This document shows positions 15,494 to 24,089 of a DNA stretch of 51,518 nt, piece by piece. The stretch's first letter is position 1, and each line of letters opens with the position of its first letter. Source of the DNA: Microcaldota archaeon. GTDB lineage: Archaea; Micrarchaeota; Micrarchaeia; Micrarchaeales; CABMGC01. The notes beneath the pieces are model-generated. The model did no database searches and was not told the origin of the DNA. It worked only from the letters and a program-made list of their open reading frames with translations. Made by a program: the position numbers and the translations under genes. The stretch lies in assembly GCA_021789155.1 (NCBI GenBank), contig JAJYJW010000003.1:1-51518 (forward strand). The letters are read 5' to 3'.

Positions 15494-18409
15494 ATGGGTA
15501 TTGAAAGGACTTTGGGATATATGCTATTCGTAATGCTTATATTGCCTTCTGCTTATTCTGCCGCTACGGTGACAGTATCCTGCGCTTCCTTTACCGTAGG
15601 TTCATCTACTAGTTGCACCGCGAATGCGAACGGAGGCATTCCTGGAGGCACATTCACATTTACAACGTCTGCACCTACTGGAACTTTCATAGGTTCACCA
15701 TGCACCGCTGCCATGACCTCATGCTCTGTTACTTATAGCGACACTTCTGCTGGAACCCCAACAATCACAGCTACATACTCGAAAAACGCGGGCATTTCGG
15801 GCAACACGATTGTAAGCGTCAACAAAGCCACTCCATCGGTAAGCGTTTCTTGTAGCTCATTCAATGCGGGCACATCTACGAGTTGTAGAGCAAATATAGT
15901 ATCAGGGTTTAACCCAACAGGGACGGTATCGTTCAGCACGTCGAGCTCTACAGGTTCTTTTTCTGGAACACCGTGCACGCTGAGTCTAGAATCATGTAGC
16001 GTTACTTATAGCGACACTTCTGCTGGAACCCCAACAATCACAGCTACATACTCCGGAGATGGTAATAACGTAGGAAGTTCTGGAAGCGGAAGCGTTACGG
16101 TTAATCCGAGTGGCGCTACGGTTAGTGTTTCTTGCGTAACGTTCATTGCCGGATCTTCTGGAAGCTGCACTGCTTTGGTTATAGGAAATTCCCCTACTGG
16201 CACCGTATCATTTAGCACGTCGAGTTCTACCGGATCATTCTCAAGCGCTACATGTACGTTGAGTTCAGGATCATGTTCTACCACTTACAGCGACACTTCT
16301 GCTGGAACCCCAACAATCACAGCTACATACTCCGGAGATGGCAACAATTCTGGAGGTTTGGCCACCACGCTAGCAAGTGTGACGTCGATTACGCAAGGAT
16401 CTTCGCAGACCACCCAAAACCAGCAGCCCTGCGGGTTCAAGATAGATTTTACATCGCCATATTCAGTATTCGTGAACACGTCTAAAGCAAGCTTCAATTT
16501 CACGGTGCAAAAGCTCTCGCCATACTGCAGCATAATTGGAGCGCAGGGCACACTCATGATATCACAAGAAAGCTCTCCTGGCCTCTCGAAATACATGTAC
16601 AACTTCTCCATAGGTCAGATAAGCACCATTCCCGAAACAATGACCATTGACATAAATGCTTCGAATGTGCCTTACGGAGAAGACCTCGCGACGCTCTCAT
16701 TCAAAACAGGCGCCGGAGCATATAACTATACTCAAATGCATTTCCTGCTCATAGGGCCTGCAGAGGTTTTCATTGACAACATAAGCGCCGATCCTAGCAC
16801 CTTGAACCTTGGAGAGCCTATAAATTTGGTTAGCGATTTTACCAACAAGGGTTTCTTCAACGCAATCAATCTCACGGAGAATGTTCGCGTTACGTTCCCA
16901 GACTTCACAACGTACACGTTTAGCATACCTCTTGAAAAATTGCACGCGTTCCAGCGCAAGACCTTCTCTTTCGACCTTGGCAGAGTCACCACAAAACCTG
17001 GAAATTACACCATTCAGGAAAACGTGACTTACACCGGAAATTACACTTTCAATAACAACTTATATTCATTCCCAGAACTGATAACGAATACGGTAACATG
17101 CACATACCATGTCAATGACAGCAGGGCAATTAAGTATTCGGTGACTCCGATAACCGCCAGTACGCCGATCTTAGAAGCCGGCCCGTTGAAGCTCGTGAAT
17201 ACTCCTTTCCTTACTCAAGCATACATTGAAAAGGGCAGCGAATCTGTAAGCCTTGGGTTATCGAATTCGGACGGATATCCGATAATAATAAATCTGACCA
17301 CTCCGACTCTACAGTTCGGAACATTGAATAGTTCTGCAGATTCCCTGCACCTATATCAGAACCATACCGAATTTGTAAGTTTCACCTTCACTCCTTTTCT
17401 TAACGCAACCCCAGGGTTGTATCAAGTTCCAATAAACGCTACAGTCAAATCGGATTCCGGGAACTTAAGCCTGAATACCAACATTTATCTGCTTATAGAC
17501 CTCAAGCACGCGGCGAATTCGCTATCAGTATCTAAAAACATAGTAATACCTGGAGACGGTTCTGAGGCAAAAGTAGTGCTCAGCGTATTCAATCCCTCCA
17601 ATTTATCTGTGCATTACATAACACTAACCCAGCAGATCAACTCATCAATAACTGAATCATCAAACAGCATAGTAGCAGAACATGGAGATATAACAAAAAT
17701 TCCGAATGCTTATCTAATAAATTGGAGCATAACCTCTATCAACAAAGGCAAAAACTCCACGTACGTGGTTAACATTTACAACATATCTAACCATGGCAAT
17801 CTTCTCTATCTGCTCAACGATAAAATAGGTATGGCGTCTTCCATATCCGGAAATACGGTCAACATTTCAATAGTAAACGTAACCACCCCAGAATTCGCTT
17901 ATGTAAACTCTTCAGCATACGTATCTTTGGCTGCAATATACTCTGGAGATGCTAGAGCGAAGATAGGCTTCGGGCTTGTTGGACCTTCTGGAGTAAGCAT
18001 CGTAAATCCTTATCAGGAATTTTATGCTGCACCTGATTCAATACTGCTCCCCAAGTTTACCGTAAACTCCACATCGCTTGTTGGAGTTCAATCATTTAAG
18101 TTGTACGTTACTGGACCTTTTGAACCCATAACAAAGGAGATATCGATAAACTTCACTGCTCAACCAACTTTAATTGAAGAACTTGAGAACGCATTGAAAA
18201 ATCCATCAGTAATCATATTTGTTGAGCTTGCGTTAGCTGCATTATCCGTTTTGATAATCAAGGCATACTCGATTATGAAACGTGGTGCAGATATAAATAA
18301 ACCTAGCAGAAGGGAAGAACTCGCTAGACTTGAGGGAAGAATGGTGTCTAGGATTGAAAGACTCGAACAAAGGATACGCTCATTAAGAAGAACCAAAGGC
18401 AAAAAATGA
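15494..18409 (+). CDS. Secreted, membrane-anchored surface protein with three Ig-like repeats
   Basis: 971 residues: signal peptide 1-22 (hydrophobic core LGYMLFVMLILPSAYSA), three tandem Ig-like (bacterial Big_3-type) repeats at about 24-110, 114-205 and 208-298, each with paired Cys and the segment YSDTSAGTPTITATYS, then a large Asn/Thr-rich beta region with many N-glycosylation sequons. Near the C-terminus a TM helix (SVIIFVELALAALSVLIIKA, about 905-925) is followed by a basic, coiled-coil cytoplasmic tail (RIERLEQRIRSLRR). It is probably an S-layer or adhesion component. The promoter is TCTTTAAACTTTAA, about 15456-15469. Next comes a LamG pilin gene. Confidence 0.8.
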   Translation: MGIERTLGYMLFVMLILPSAYSAATVTVSCASFTVGSSTSCTANANGGIPGGTFTFTTSAPTGTFIGSPCTAAMTSCSVTYSDTSAGTPTITATYSKNAGISGNTIVSVNKATPSVSVSCSSFNAGTSTSCRANIVSGFNPTGTVSFSTSSSTGSFSGTPCTLSLESCSVTYSDTSAGTPTITATYSGDGNNVGSSGSGSVTVNPSGATVSVSCVTFIAGSSGSCTALVIGNSPTGTVSFSTSSSTGSFSSATCTLSSGSCSTTYSDTSAGTPTITATYSGDGNNSGGLATTLASVTSITQGSSQTTQNQQPCGFKIDFTSPYSVFVNTSKASFNFTVQKLSPYCSIIGAQGTLMISQESSPGLSKYMYNFSIGQISTIPETMTIDINASNVPYGEDLATLSFKTGAGAYNYTQMHFLLIGPAEVFIDNISADPSTLNLGEPINLVSDFTNKGFFNAINLTENVRVTFPDFTTYTFSIPLEKLHAFQRKTFSFDLGRVTTKPGNYTIQENVTYTGNYTFNNNLYSFPELITNTVTCTYHVNDSRAIKYSVTPITASTPILEAGPLKLVNTPFLTQAYIEKGSESVSLGLSNSDGYPIIINLTTPTLQFGTLNSSADSLHLYQNHTEFVSFTFTPFLNATPGLYQVPINATVKSDSGNLSLNTNIYLLIDLKHAANSLSVSKNIVIPGDGSEAKVVLSVFNPSNLSVHYITLTQQINSSITESSNSIVAEHGDITKIPNAYLINWSITSINKGKNSTYVVNIYNISNHGNLLYLLNDKIGMASSISGNTVNISIVNVTTPEFAYVNSSAYVSLAAIYSGDARAKIGFGLVGPSGVSIVNPYQEFYAAPDSILLPKFTVNSTSLVGVQSFKLYVTGPFEPITKEISINFTAQPTLIEELENALKNPSVIIFVELALAALSVLIIKAYSIMKRGADINKPSRREELARLEGRMVSRIERLEQRIRSLRRTKGKK
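15728..15780 (+). repeat. Direct repeat copy 1 within the Ig-like protein gene
   Basis: A 53-nt unit from GTTACTTATAGCGACACTTC to GCTACATACTC is identical to copy 2 at 16001-16053. The core from GCGACACTTC onward (43 nt, 15738-15780) is shared exactly with all three copies. It encodes YSDTSAGTPTITATYS. Confidence 0.9.
16001..16062 (+). repeat. Direct repeat copy 2 within the Ig-like protein gene
   Basis: Identical to copy 1 over 53 nt (16001-16053). It continues with CGGAGATGG, a sequence it shares with copy 3 but not copy 1. Confidence 0.9.
16290..16341 (+). repeat. Direct repeat copy 3 within the Ig-like protein gene
   Basis: The 43-nt core starting GCGACACTTCTGCTGG is identical to copies 1 and 2, and the CGGAGATGG extension matches copy 2. 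The intervening parts of the three Ig-like repeats have diverged, so the exact identity is local. Confidence 0.9.
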
Positions 18410-18441
18410 GGCAAACGAGCATAAGAGCTGCAATCCGCAAC

Positions 18442-18453
18442 GATTTTAAATTG
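18442..18453 (+). promoter_or_regulatory. TATA box deciding the start of the LamG pilin gene
   Basis: GATTTTAAATTG is centred about 25 nt before ATG 18472. It supports that ATG over the in-frame ATG at 18406, which would overlap the upstream stop codon and add a 22-residue pre-leader. Confidence 0.5.
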
Positions 18454-18471
18454 TTGATGAGTTTAATCACC

Positions 18472-19392
18472 ATGCGAAGTTCAGGTAGGAATACGCGTAT
18501 CCAATCCGCGATGGAATACCTCATGACATACGGATGGGCGATTCTGATCATAACGGTTATTCTTGGGGCATTATTCCAGCTTGGCGTATTCAATACCAAT
18601 ACGGTAGTAGGCAGGGCAAAACCGGGATCGTGCGTTCTAGTGAGGCCTAACGGTCCAGGAACGCTGAAATATCTTAGCTTAAGCGGAATATGCAACAACG
18701 AGCCTCCGCAATACGTAGTCAGCATTGGAGGCTCGAGCGGAAGCTACATCAATCTCGGAACTAACGCTTACATGCAGATGATGGGCAATGTCACATTGAC
18801 AATCTGGGCAAGATCTACGCAATCGTTGACCGGAACCGGTTGTTCTGGAGGGGCAGCGCTGCTCTTCGGACAATGGATAACCGGGAGTCAAAACAACAAC
18901 GTCCTATTCTGGTCAGACACCTGCACGCAATATAGCCCTGAAATGCTAACGTATGGGGGTTACGTTGGTGCACCATTGAGCAACAAGTATGCAGACGGCA
19001 ACTGGCACATGATTACCGGCACTAAGCTCGTTGCCGGCGCAAGCGCAACAGTATGCTTCTACGTAGATGCAGTACAGATATTATGCAAAAGCGCGTCTAC
19101 AACGATACTCAATCCAACTGATGCATGGCAAATAGGCGCAGGCTCTGGCGGAATGTGGCAATACATCGGATTGGCGAGCAACGCACAGATGTACAATGCT
19201 TCGCTCACTCAGACTGAGATATCTTCCTTATACCATCAGGGAATAGGTGCTGACCCGATAAACACCGCGCATCTTGTTGGATGGTGGCCGCTCAATGGAG
19301 ACGCAAACGACTATTCGGGGAACAATTTCAATGGCGCTACGACCAAAGTATCTTTCACGAGCGGATGGACTGCAGGGTATACCAAACCGTAA
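18472..19392 (+). CDS. Type IV pilin-like protein with LamG/concanavalin-type domain
   Basis: 306 residues from ATG 18472. The N-terminus is an archaeal class III (pilin) signal: a short basic leader (MRSSGRNTRIQ), then SAMEYLMTYGWAILIITV as hydrophobic helix with the conserved Glu five residues in. The remainder is a beta-rich domain with the LamG/jellyroll pattern: INLGTNAYMQMMGNVTLTIW, GNWHMITGT, VCFYVDAVQI, IGLASNAQMYNASLT and, near the end, HLVGWWPLNGDANDYSGN. This fits a pilus-displayed or membrane-anchored lectin-like protein. I recall this leader and LamG pairing as common in Micrarchaeota genomes. It follows the Ig-like surface protein in the same direction. Confidence 0.8.
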   Translation: MRSSGRNTRIQSAMEYLMTYGWAILIITVILGALFQLGVFNTNTVVGRAKPGSCVLVRPNGPGTLKYLSLSGICNNEPPQYVVSIGGSSGSYINLGTNAYMQMMGNVTLTIWARSTQSLTGTGCSGGAALLFGQWITGSQNNNVLFWSDTCTQYSPEMLTYGGYVGAPLSNKYADGNWHMITGTKLVAGASATVCFYVDAVQILCKSASTTILNPTDAWQIGAGSGGMWQYIGLASNAQMYNASLTQTEISSLYHQGIGADPINTAHLVGWWPLNGDANDYSGNNFNGATTKVSFTSGWTAGYTKP

Positions 19393-19451
19393 GTGCGGCA
19401 AATTTCTTGCAGTAGATAAACGTTATAAACCTTTTTTGTTCATATCAGAGC

Positions 19452-21236
19452 ATGCATGGCAAAATTAATCTAATTGGAGTTATGTTGCTGCTTTTTTCTC
19501 TTTCGGTTTACGCATTTAGCACCGCAACAATACACGACCCTGCAGTCATCGGAGTAGATAGCGGGATACTGACAAATTTCACGTTGAGCATAAGCAACGG
19601 AAACGGTGCAGTGAAAGTGACTGGCGCAGCGATAATAGACAATAGCACAATTGATTCCGCACTACAGGCGGTACAATACGCATCTTCAATTTATGGTGTA
19701 GATTACCACAAATACAACTTCACTTACGACATATCTGGAAATTCGAGCGACATATCCGGACCCAGCGGAGGGGTAGCGATGACGGTATTGGCCATGTCAG
19801 AATTCAGCAACACCCCTTTACTTGACAATTTCGCAATAACTGGAGTGATAAATTCCAATGGCACGGCAGGGCAAATAGGGGGCATATTGGAAAAGGTGGG
19901 AGCAGCAAAGGCAGCGGGAATGAAATACATGATACTCCCATATGCGGACAGCGGCAGCTTCGAGAGCATACTGTACTATCTTGCGCAGCAGGAATACAGC
20001 ATACCGATAACGATGGTAAGAAACGTAACTCAAGCATTCGAATATGCAACGGGAAAACTTCCTTTCAGACACATGAATGCGATAGATATCGCAACAACAT
20101 ACAACGTAACCTCATTGCCAGATGCGATGAACACTTGTAGTTCATGCAACGTAAACGCATTCTCTGATGTGACAAACCAGACATTTACAATGACGCAGAA
20201 CCTGATAAGCAACATAACCGGAAACTATTCGGGCCTCAAGAACGTACTCGATTCGGGAATAAGCAACTACATGGAAATAGCGAACAAGGGATACTTCTAC
20301 TCCGCAGCCAACTTCGCCTTCCTAGAATACATAGATGCGTACATAATCGCAAACAAGGGCACGGTGTTGAATCAGAGCGTCGGAACTTTGGCAAACAACA
20401 CTCAGGCATACTGCAATGCGATAACCCCGCCACAACTCACAAACACGAACTACGAATACGTAATTGGCGGAGAACTAAGGCACGCGTGGGCAAACTACTC
20501 AATAAACGCGGCAAAATCCGCGCTTTCAAGCGTAGAGGTCTCAGATAATCTGGATCAGATACTCCAAACGTTGGCACAAGCTAACGCATGGTGCAGCGCG
20601 GCATCGTTCATGTACAATAGCGCATCGCAGATGGGCGGCAATTATTCGAGCATAGGCACGGGATCGTTGCAATTGATTACGAATGAAGTCAGCAATGCGC
20701 AGAACTTCCCTGGAATGTATGCAAGCGTAGCAGAGCAGGAGCTTGCTAACAAGAATTATGCAGTGGCATTGTACAATGCGGAATATGCCATGTCCCTTGC
20801 AAACACCAGCTACTTATTCTACAACAACACGCAACTTGCAAGCGCAGTAGCAAACGACATAGTGAGCAACTCGACAAGCGTGTGGGGCAGCATGTTCAAA
20901 AGTCAGGCGCTTCTATACACGCACTACGCCAACACTGCATTAAACCAGAGCGGCGCGCATAACTACTATGCGCAAGCATTCAACACGGCAATGCTGTCGA
21001 AGAAGCTAGATAGCGCGAACGCAGTAATAGCGGGCTCTCTGCTTGTATCAAACGTCACCGCAGCCACGGCACAGCTGCCTGCGGGAATAGCCGGCGAATT
21101 GAACCAGGTATATTATCTGATGTTCATAATACTCGTTCTTCTGTTCGTAGTGCTAGTGGTATTGCTCATAGTTCTTGTCAAGATGAACGAGATGCACAAC
21201 GCGATAAAAGACAGGGATAGGAAGAGGAGAAAGTGA
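19452..21236 (+). CDS. Membrane-anchored extracytoplasmic Lon-type (S16) serine protease
   Basis: 594 residues: signal peptide 1-21, a Lon proteolytic domain at about 30-190, an alpha-helical N-glycosylation-rich region, and a C-terminal TM helix (about 553-580) with a basic tail (KDRDRKRRK). The catalytic Ser-Lys dyad is S105 in GPSGGVAM and K148 in IGGILEKVGAA, separated by 43 residues exactly as in E. coli Lon (Ser679/Lys722). ITGVINSNGTAGQIGG matches the TGE.. GxVxPIGG motif of Lon. There is no AAA+ ATPase domain, so cutting must be ATP-independent. The TATA box GTTATAAACC (19422-19431) sits 25 nt before ATG 19452. It lies next to two surface-protein genes and may process them. Confidence 0.85.
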   Translation: MHGKINLIGVMLLLFSLSVYAFSTATIHDPAVIGVDSGILTNFTLSISNGNGAVKVTGAAIIDNSTIDSALQAVQYASSIYGVDYHKYNFTYDISGNSSDISGPSGGVAMTVLAMSEFSNTPLLDNFAITGVINSNGTAGQIGGILEKVGAAKAAGMKYMILPYADSGSFESILYYLAQQEYSIPITMVRNVTQAFEYATGKLPFRHMNAIDIATTYNVTSLPDAMNTCSSCNVNAFSDVTNQTFTMTQNLISNITGNYSGLKNVLDSGISNYMEIANKGYFYSAANFAFLEYIDAYIIANKGTVLNQSVGTLANNTQAYCNAITPPQLTNTNYEYVIGGELRHAWANYSINAAKSALSSVEVSDNLDQILQTLAQANAWCSAASFMYNSASQMGGNYSSIGTGSLQLITNEVSNAQNFPGMYASVAEQELANKNYAVALYNAEYAMSLANTSYLFYNNTQLASAVANDIVSNSTSVWGSMFKSQALLYTHYANTALNQSGAHNYYAQAFNTAMLSKKLDSANAVIAGSLLVSNVTAATAQLPAGIAGELNQVYYLMFIILVLLFVVLVVLLIVLVKMNEMHNAIKDRDRKRRK

Positions 21237-22094
21237 TCACGCTATTGCAACGAGGAATATGCATAGCAATGCTATTCCCATTGCAACAAGCGACGATTTC
21301 CTAGAGAACGCGTAGAATTTGTCAGAAGAATAAGTCAAATGCCCAGCGCCTATGTAAAGGAATGTACTGCAAACGGCAGATATCGGAATGAGATACGCGA
21401 AATTGTGTTTAAACGGGGCAACGGTGAAGAACAGCATCATCGCTATGCAAGTAGCAAATACATATAAGAGAAGCGCAAACTCTGCCGACGCCTGCTTTCC
21501 TATAACCCTTGGCAAAGTATTCGCATGTCTTGCCTTGATGTCTCCGGAGTAATCCCTTATCGTGCCGTCTATCTCCCTTGACAATCCCGCAAGCAAAATT
21601 ATGGCAGTGTAGAACAGTTGCGCGTTGCTTATCGAGTTGCCTGCAACGAAGCTTCCGAATATGAAAGGAATTGCCATAGACAACGCAACAAACAGGTTCC
21701 CCACAAGCAGCACCTCCTTGAGCTTATAGCTATACAATATGGAAATTGCCGAAAAAGATATCGCTATTGCAAAACAGTAATAGTTAATCGCATAGCTCAG
21801 CGCGGTGCCCAGTGCAAACGAAAGAACCGCTACCGCAAGAGCGGAATTCCTTGAAATTTCGCCGCTTATTATGGGTCTATTCTTCTTGTTCATTCGGTCT
21901 ACTTCGACATCGAAATAATCGTTTATCGCGAATGCGCCTGCGCTTATGAACGCTGGACCAACTACGCTAAATGCAAGAGGGACTGCGCTAGGGAGCGATC
22001 CAGACAGGACCTCTGCGGCTAGCACGGCTATCGCTATCATTATGCTGTGCTCGAATCGGGTAAGCTTCAGGAACGCGTTTAACGGTTTAAGCAT
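21237..22094 (-). CDS. UbiA-family prenyltransferase, probable digeranylgeranylglyceryl phosphate synthase
   Basis: A polytopic membrane enzyme of 285 residues from ATG 22094 that would attach the second geranylgeranyl chain to GGGP in archaeal lipid synthesis. NDYFDVEVDRMNKKNRPI (58-75) is the first Asp-rich magnesium motif, and DYSGDIKARHANTLPRVIG is the second. About nine hydrophobic helices are visible. TTG 22109 is in frame, but ATG 22094 is 26 nt from the palindromic TATA element and fits a leaderless start better. Its stop directly abuts the Lon-like gene's stop, forming GTGATCAC at 21233-21240. It pairs functionally with the geranylgeranyl reductase at 4400. Confidence 0.88.
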   Translation of the reverse strand: MLKPLNAFLKLTRFEHSIMIAIAVLAAEVLSGSLPSAVPLAFSVVGPAFISAGAFAINDYFDVEVDRMNKKNRPIISGEISRNSALAVAVLSFALGTALSYAINYYCFAIAISFSAISILYSYKLKEVLLVGNLFVALSMAIPFIFGSFVAGNSISNAQLFYTAIILLAGLSREIDGTIRDYSGDIKARHANTLPRVIGKQASAEFALLLYVFATCIAMMLFFTVAPFKHNFAYLIPISAVCSTFLYIGAGHLTYSSDKFYAFSRKSSLVAMGIALLCIFLVAIA

Positions 22095-22112
22095 AGGGAT
22101 AATAGGCAAACA

Positions 22113-22127
22113 AGCTCTTTAAGAGCT
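22113..22127. promoter_or_regulatory. Palindromic bidirectional promoter element
   Basis: AGCTCTTTAAGAGCT has 7-bp complementary arms around a central T. It lies midway between ATG 22094 (minus) and ATG 22147 (plus), 26-27 nt from each, so it can act as a TATA box in both directions and could also be an operator. Confidence 0.5.
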
Positions 22128-22146
22128 TTCTATTCAAAGTATCCTC

Positions 22147-23034
22147 ATGCATATTTTGAATTCACTGCCGGAGTACAATCTTTTTGGCGTTGAGAATCAG
22201 GATTACGAATCTGCTAGGGTAGTAGCAATACCAGTTCCGTACGATTCGACAGTTACCTACAAAAGCGGTTCTAGGAATGGTCCAAGAGCGATAATAGAGG
22301 CTAGCAGGAACATAGAACTTTACAGCTACGAATTAAACCGCGACATAAGCAAAGTTGGCATATTCACCACAGAGGAACTCGCTCCAGATTTCGGCTCTCC
22401 AGAACGAATGATAAACGGCATAGAGAAGGAGGTAAGCAAGGTACTGGAAGATGGAAAATTGCCGTTCATGATAGGCGGGGAGCATTCGATAGCAATAGGT
22501 GCAATAGCTGCAGTGAGAAAGATATACGACAATGGATTGAGCGTGATACAGTTCGATGCGCATTCAGATTCACGGGATGAGCTTTACGGAAGCAAATACA
22601 TGCATGCGTGCGTGATGGCAAGGGCGCATGAGCTCTCCGACAGCGTATTCAACGTAGGGGTAAGAAGCATAGAGATAGAATCAGCGAAAAACCTGGAAAA
22701 GGGATCGTTGGTCACGATGCATGATCTCAGAATTGCTGGAATAAGGGAAAGCATCAAGAAAGTCATTGAACAATGCGAGGATAACGTGTACATAACCATA
22801 GACCTTGACGTTCTGGATCCTTCGGAGATGCCAAGCGTCGGAACCCCCGAACCTGACGGATTGAGATTTGCGGAATTGTGCAACATGATAGAGGAAGTGG
22901 CGAAACACAAGCACATCGTGGGAATTGACATGACCGAGCTGTGCCCCATTCCCGGAATGCACTCTCCGGATTTCATGGCGGCGAAGCTAGCGTATCTCGC
23001 GATAGGTTACGCCACATCCGGCAGCAGCAAGTAG
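22147..23034 (+). CDS. speB: Agmatinase/arginase family ureohydrolase
   Basis: 295 residues of the ureohydrolase fold, probably cleaving agmatine to putrescine and urea for polyamine synthesis. All six manganese ligands are visible: H113 (GGEHS), D137, H139 and D141 (FDAHSD), and D219 and D221 (IDLDVLDP). GTPEPDGL near 233 and the late Glu region IDMTELCPIPG are typical of agmatinase. The GxRxGPRAII motif near residue 41 is intact. Specificity between agmatine, arginine and guanidino acids cannot be fixed by eye. It shares the bidirectional promoter with the UbiA gene, and a GCTATT/AATAGC hairpin sits on its stop codon. Confidence 0.88.
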   Translation: MHILNSLPEYNLFGVENQDYESARVVAIPVPYDSTVTYKSGSRNGPRAIIEASRNIELYSYELNRDISKVGIFTTEELAPDFGSPERMINGIEKEVSKVLEDGKLPFMIGGEHSIAIGAIAAVRKIYDNGLSVIQFDAHSDSRDELYGSKYMHACVMARAHELSDSVFNVGVRSIEIESAKNLEKGSLVTMHDLRIAGIRESIKKVIEQCEDNVYITIDLDVLDPSEMPSVGTPEPDGLRFAELCNMIEEVAKHKHIVGIDMTELCPIPGMHSPDFMAAKLAYLAIGYATSGSSK

Positions 23035-23049
23035 CTATTTAATAATAGC
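23034..23049 (+). repeat. Inverted repeat at the end of the agmatinase gene
   Basis: GCTATT and AATAGC are perfectly complementary around TAAT, beginning at the last base of the stop codon (23032-23034). The same AT-rich stretch (CTATTTAATAAT) could also act as TATA box for the ABC operon. Confidence 0.35.
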
Positions 23050-23087
23050 ATTCCAAGTGAATACGGTATTTGCAAAGGGTAAGGGAC

Positions 23088-24089
23088 ATGAAGGATTACG
23101 CGATAGAAATAACCAAGCTTGTTAAAAAGTTTGGAGATTTTGTCGCAGTTAACAAGCTCGACATTGCAATAGAGCGTGGAGAGATATTCGGACTTCTCGG
23201 ACCAAACGGCTCGGGGAAGACCACCACGATAAACATGCTTCTAGGACTTCTCGAGCCCACCTCCGGGACCATTCATCTGGATGGAATGAACGTGGTTGAA
23301 GACAGCAGCGAAGCGAAGGGCAAGGTCGGATTGGTTACGCAGGAAACTGTAGTGGAAGGGGAATTAACAGCAACTGAAAACCTGAGGCTTTTCGGCAGGC
23401 TGTACCATCTTCCCGATGATGTCATCAATAAGCGAATAGGTGAATTGCTGGAACTCGCAGGCCTGGAGAAATTCAAGGACAATTACGCCGGCACTTTCTC
23501 CGGAGGAATGCAGAGACGCTTATCCGTGGTAAAGGCGCTTATCCACAATCCGAAAATACTTGTTCTTGACGAGCCAACGGTTGGTCTAGATGTACAAAAC
23601 AGGTCTAACTTGTGGGAACTGCTAAGGAAGATAAACAGGGAACGCGGGGTTACCATACTGCTTACCACCCAATACCTGGAAGAAGCGGACCAATTATGCA
23701 ACCGCATATCGATAATCAACAATGGAAAGGTGGTCGCAAGCGGAACGCCTTCGCAGCTCAAACAGCAGGTAAGCAAGCATCAGATTATAGAGATAGCCGT
23801 GGAGAAGAAATTCCTGGTTAAAACCGAGGAGATAATAAAGAGCTTATACAAGGAAAACGTCAGGGTTACTGGCGACAAGGTATATTTTCCCGCTACCGGA
23901 GACTCTCTGGAAATGCTGAACAGCCTGGTGAAGAAGCTTAGCAAAAGCGGAATAGAGGTTGTATCGATAGGAATGCATCAGCCTACTCTTGACGACGTGT
24001 TCCTCAAGCTCACCGGAACATCACTCAGAGACAGCGCATCGAATACGGATAATGGCCAAGGAAAGGACGTCCTTAAAATGATGAAGTGA
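23088..24089 (+). CDS. ABC transporter ATP-binding protein (DrrA-like exporter ATPase)
   Basis: 333 residues from ATG 23088. Walker A is GPNGSGKT (38-45), the Q-loop is VTQET, the signature is FSGGMQRRL, and Walker B is ILVLDEPTVGLD. The switch region reads TTQYLEEAD, with Gln in place of the usual His, as in daunorubicin-resistance type (DrrA) ATPases. The C-terminal 100 residues match the DUF4162-like tail of such exporters. An in-frame TTG at 23070 is 30 nt from the TATA-like sequence and is a possible leaderless start. It forms an operon with the permease (overlapping GTGA) and a surface protein. Confidence 0.9.
   Translation: MKDYAIEITKLVKKFGDFVAVNKLDIAIERGEIFGLLGPNGSGKTTTINMLLGLLEPTSGTIHLDGMNVVEDSSEAKGKVGLVTQETVVEGELTATENLRLFGRLYHLPDDVINKRIGELLELAGLEKFKDNYAGTFSGGMQRRLSVVKALIHNPKILVLDEPTVGLDVQNRSNLWELLRKINRERGVTILLTTQYLEEADQLCNRISIINNGKVVASGTPSQLKQQVSKHQIIEIAVEKKFLVKTEEIIKSLYKENVRVTGDKVYFPATGDSLEMLNSLVKKLSKSGIEVVSIGMHQPTLDDVFLKLTGTSLRDSASNTDNGQGKDVLKMMK

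Noticed and set aside
15728-16341. CRISPR-like array from three spaced identical repeats
   Set aside because: The repeats lie in frame within a surface-protein gene, spacing is about 280 nt, and the protein repeats explain them.
18406-18471. Longer start of the LamG pilin at ATG 18406
   Set aside because: It would place a 22-residue polar/hydrophobic stretch before the pilin leader; the TATA box at 18442-18453 supports ATG 18472. Coupled translation by the ATGA overlap remains a small possibility.
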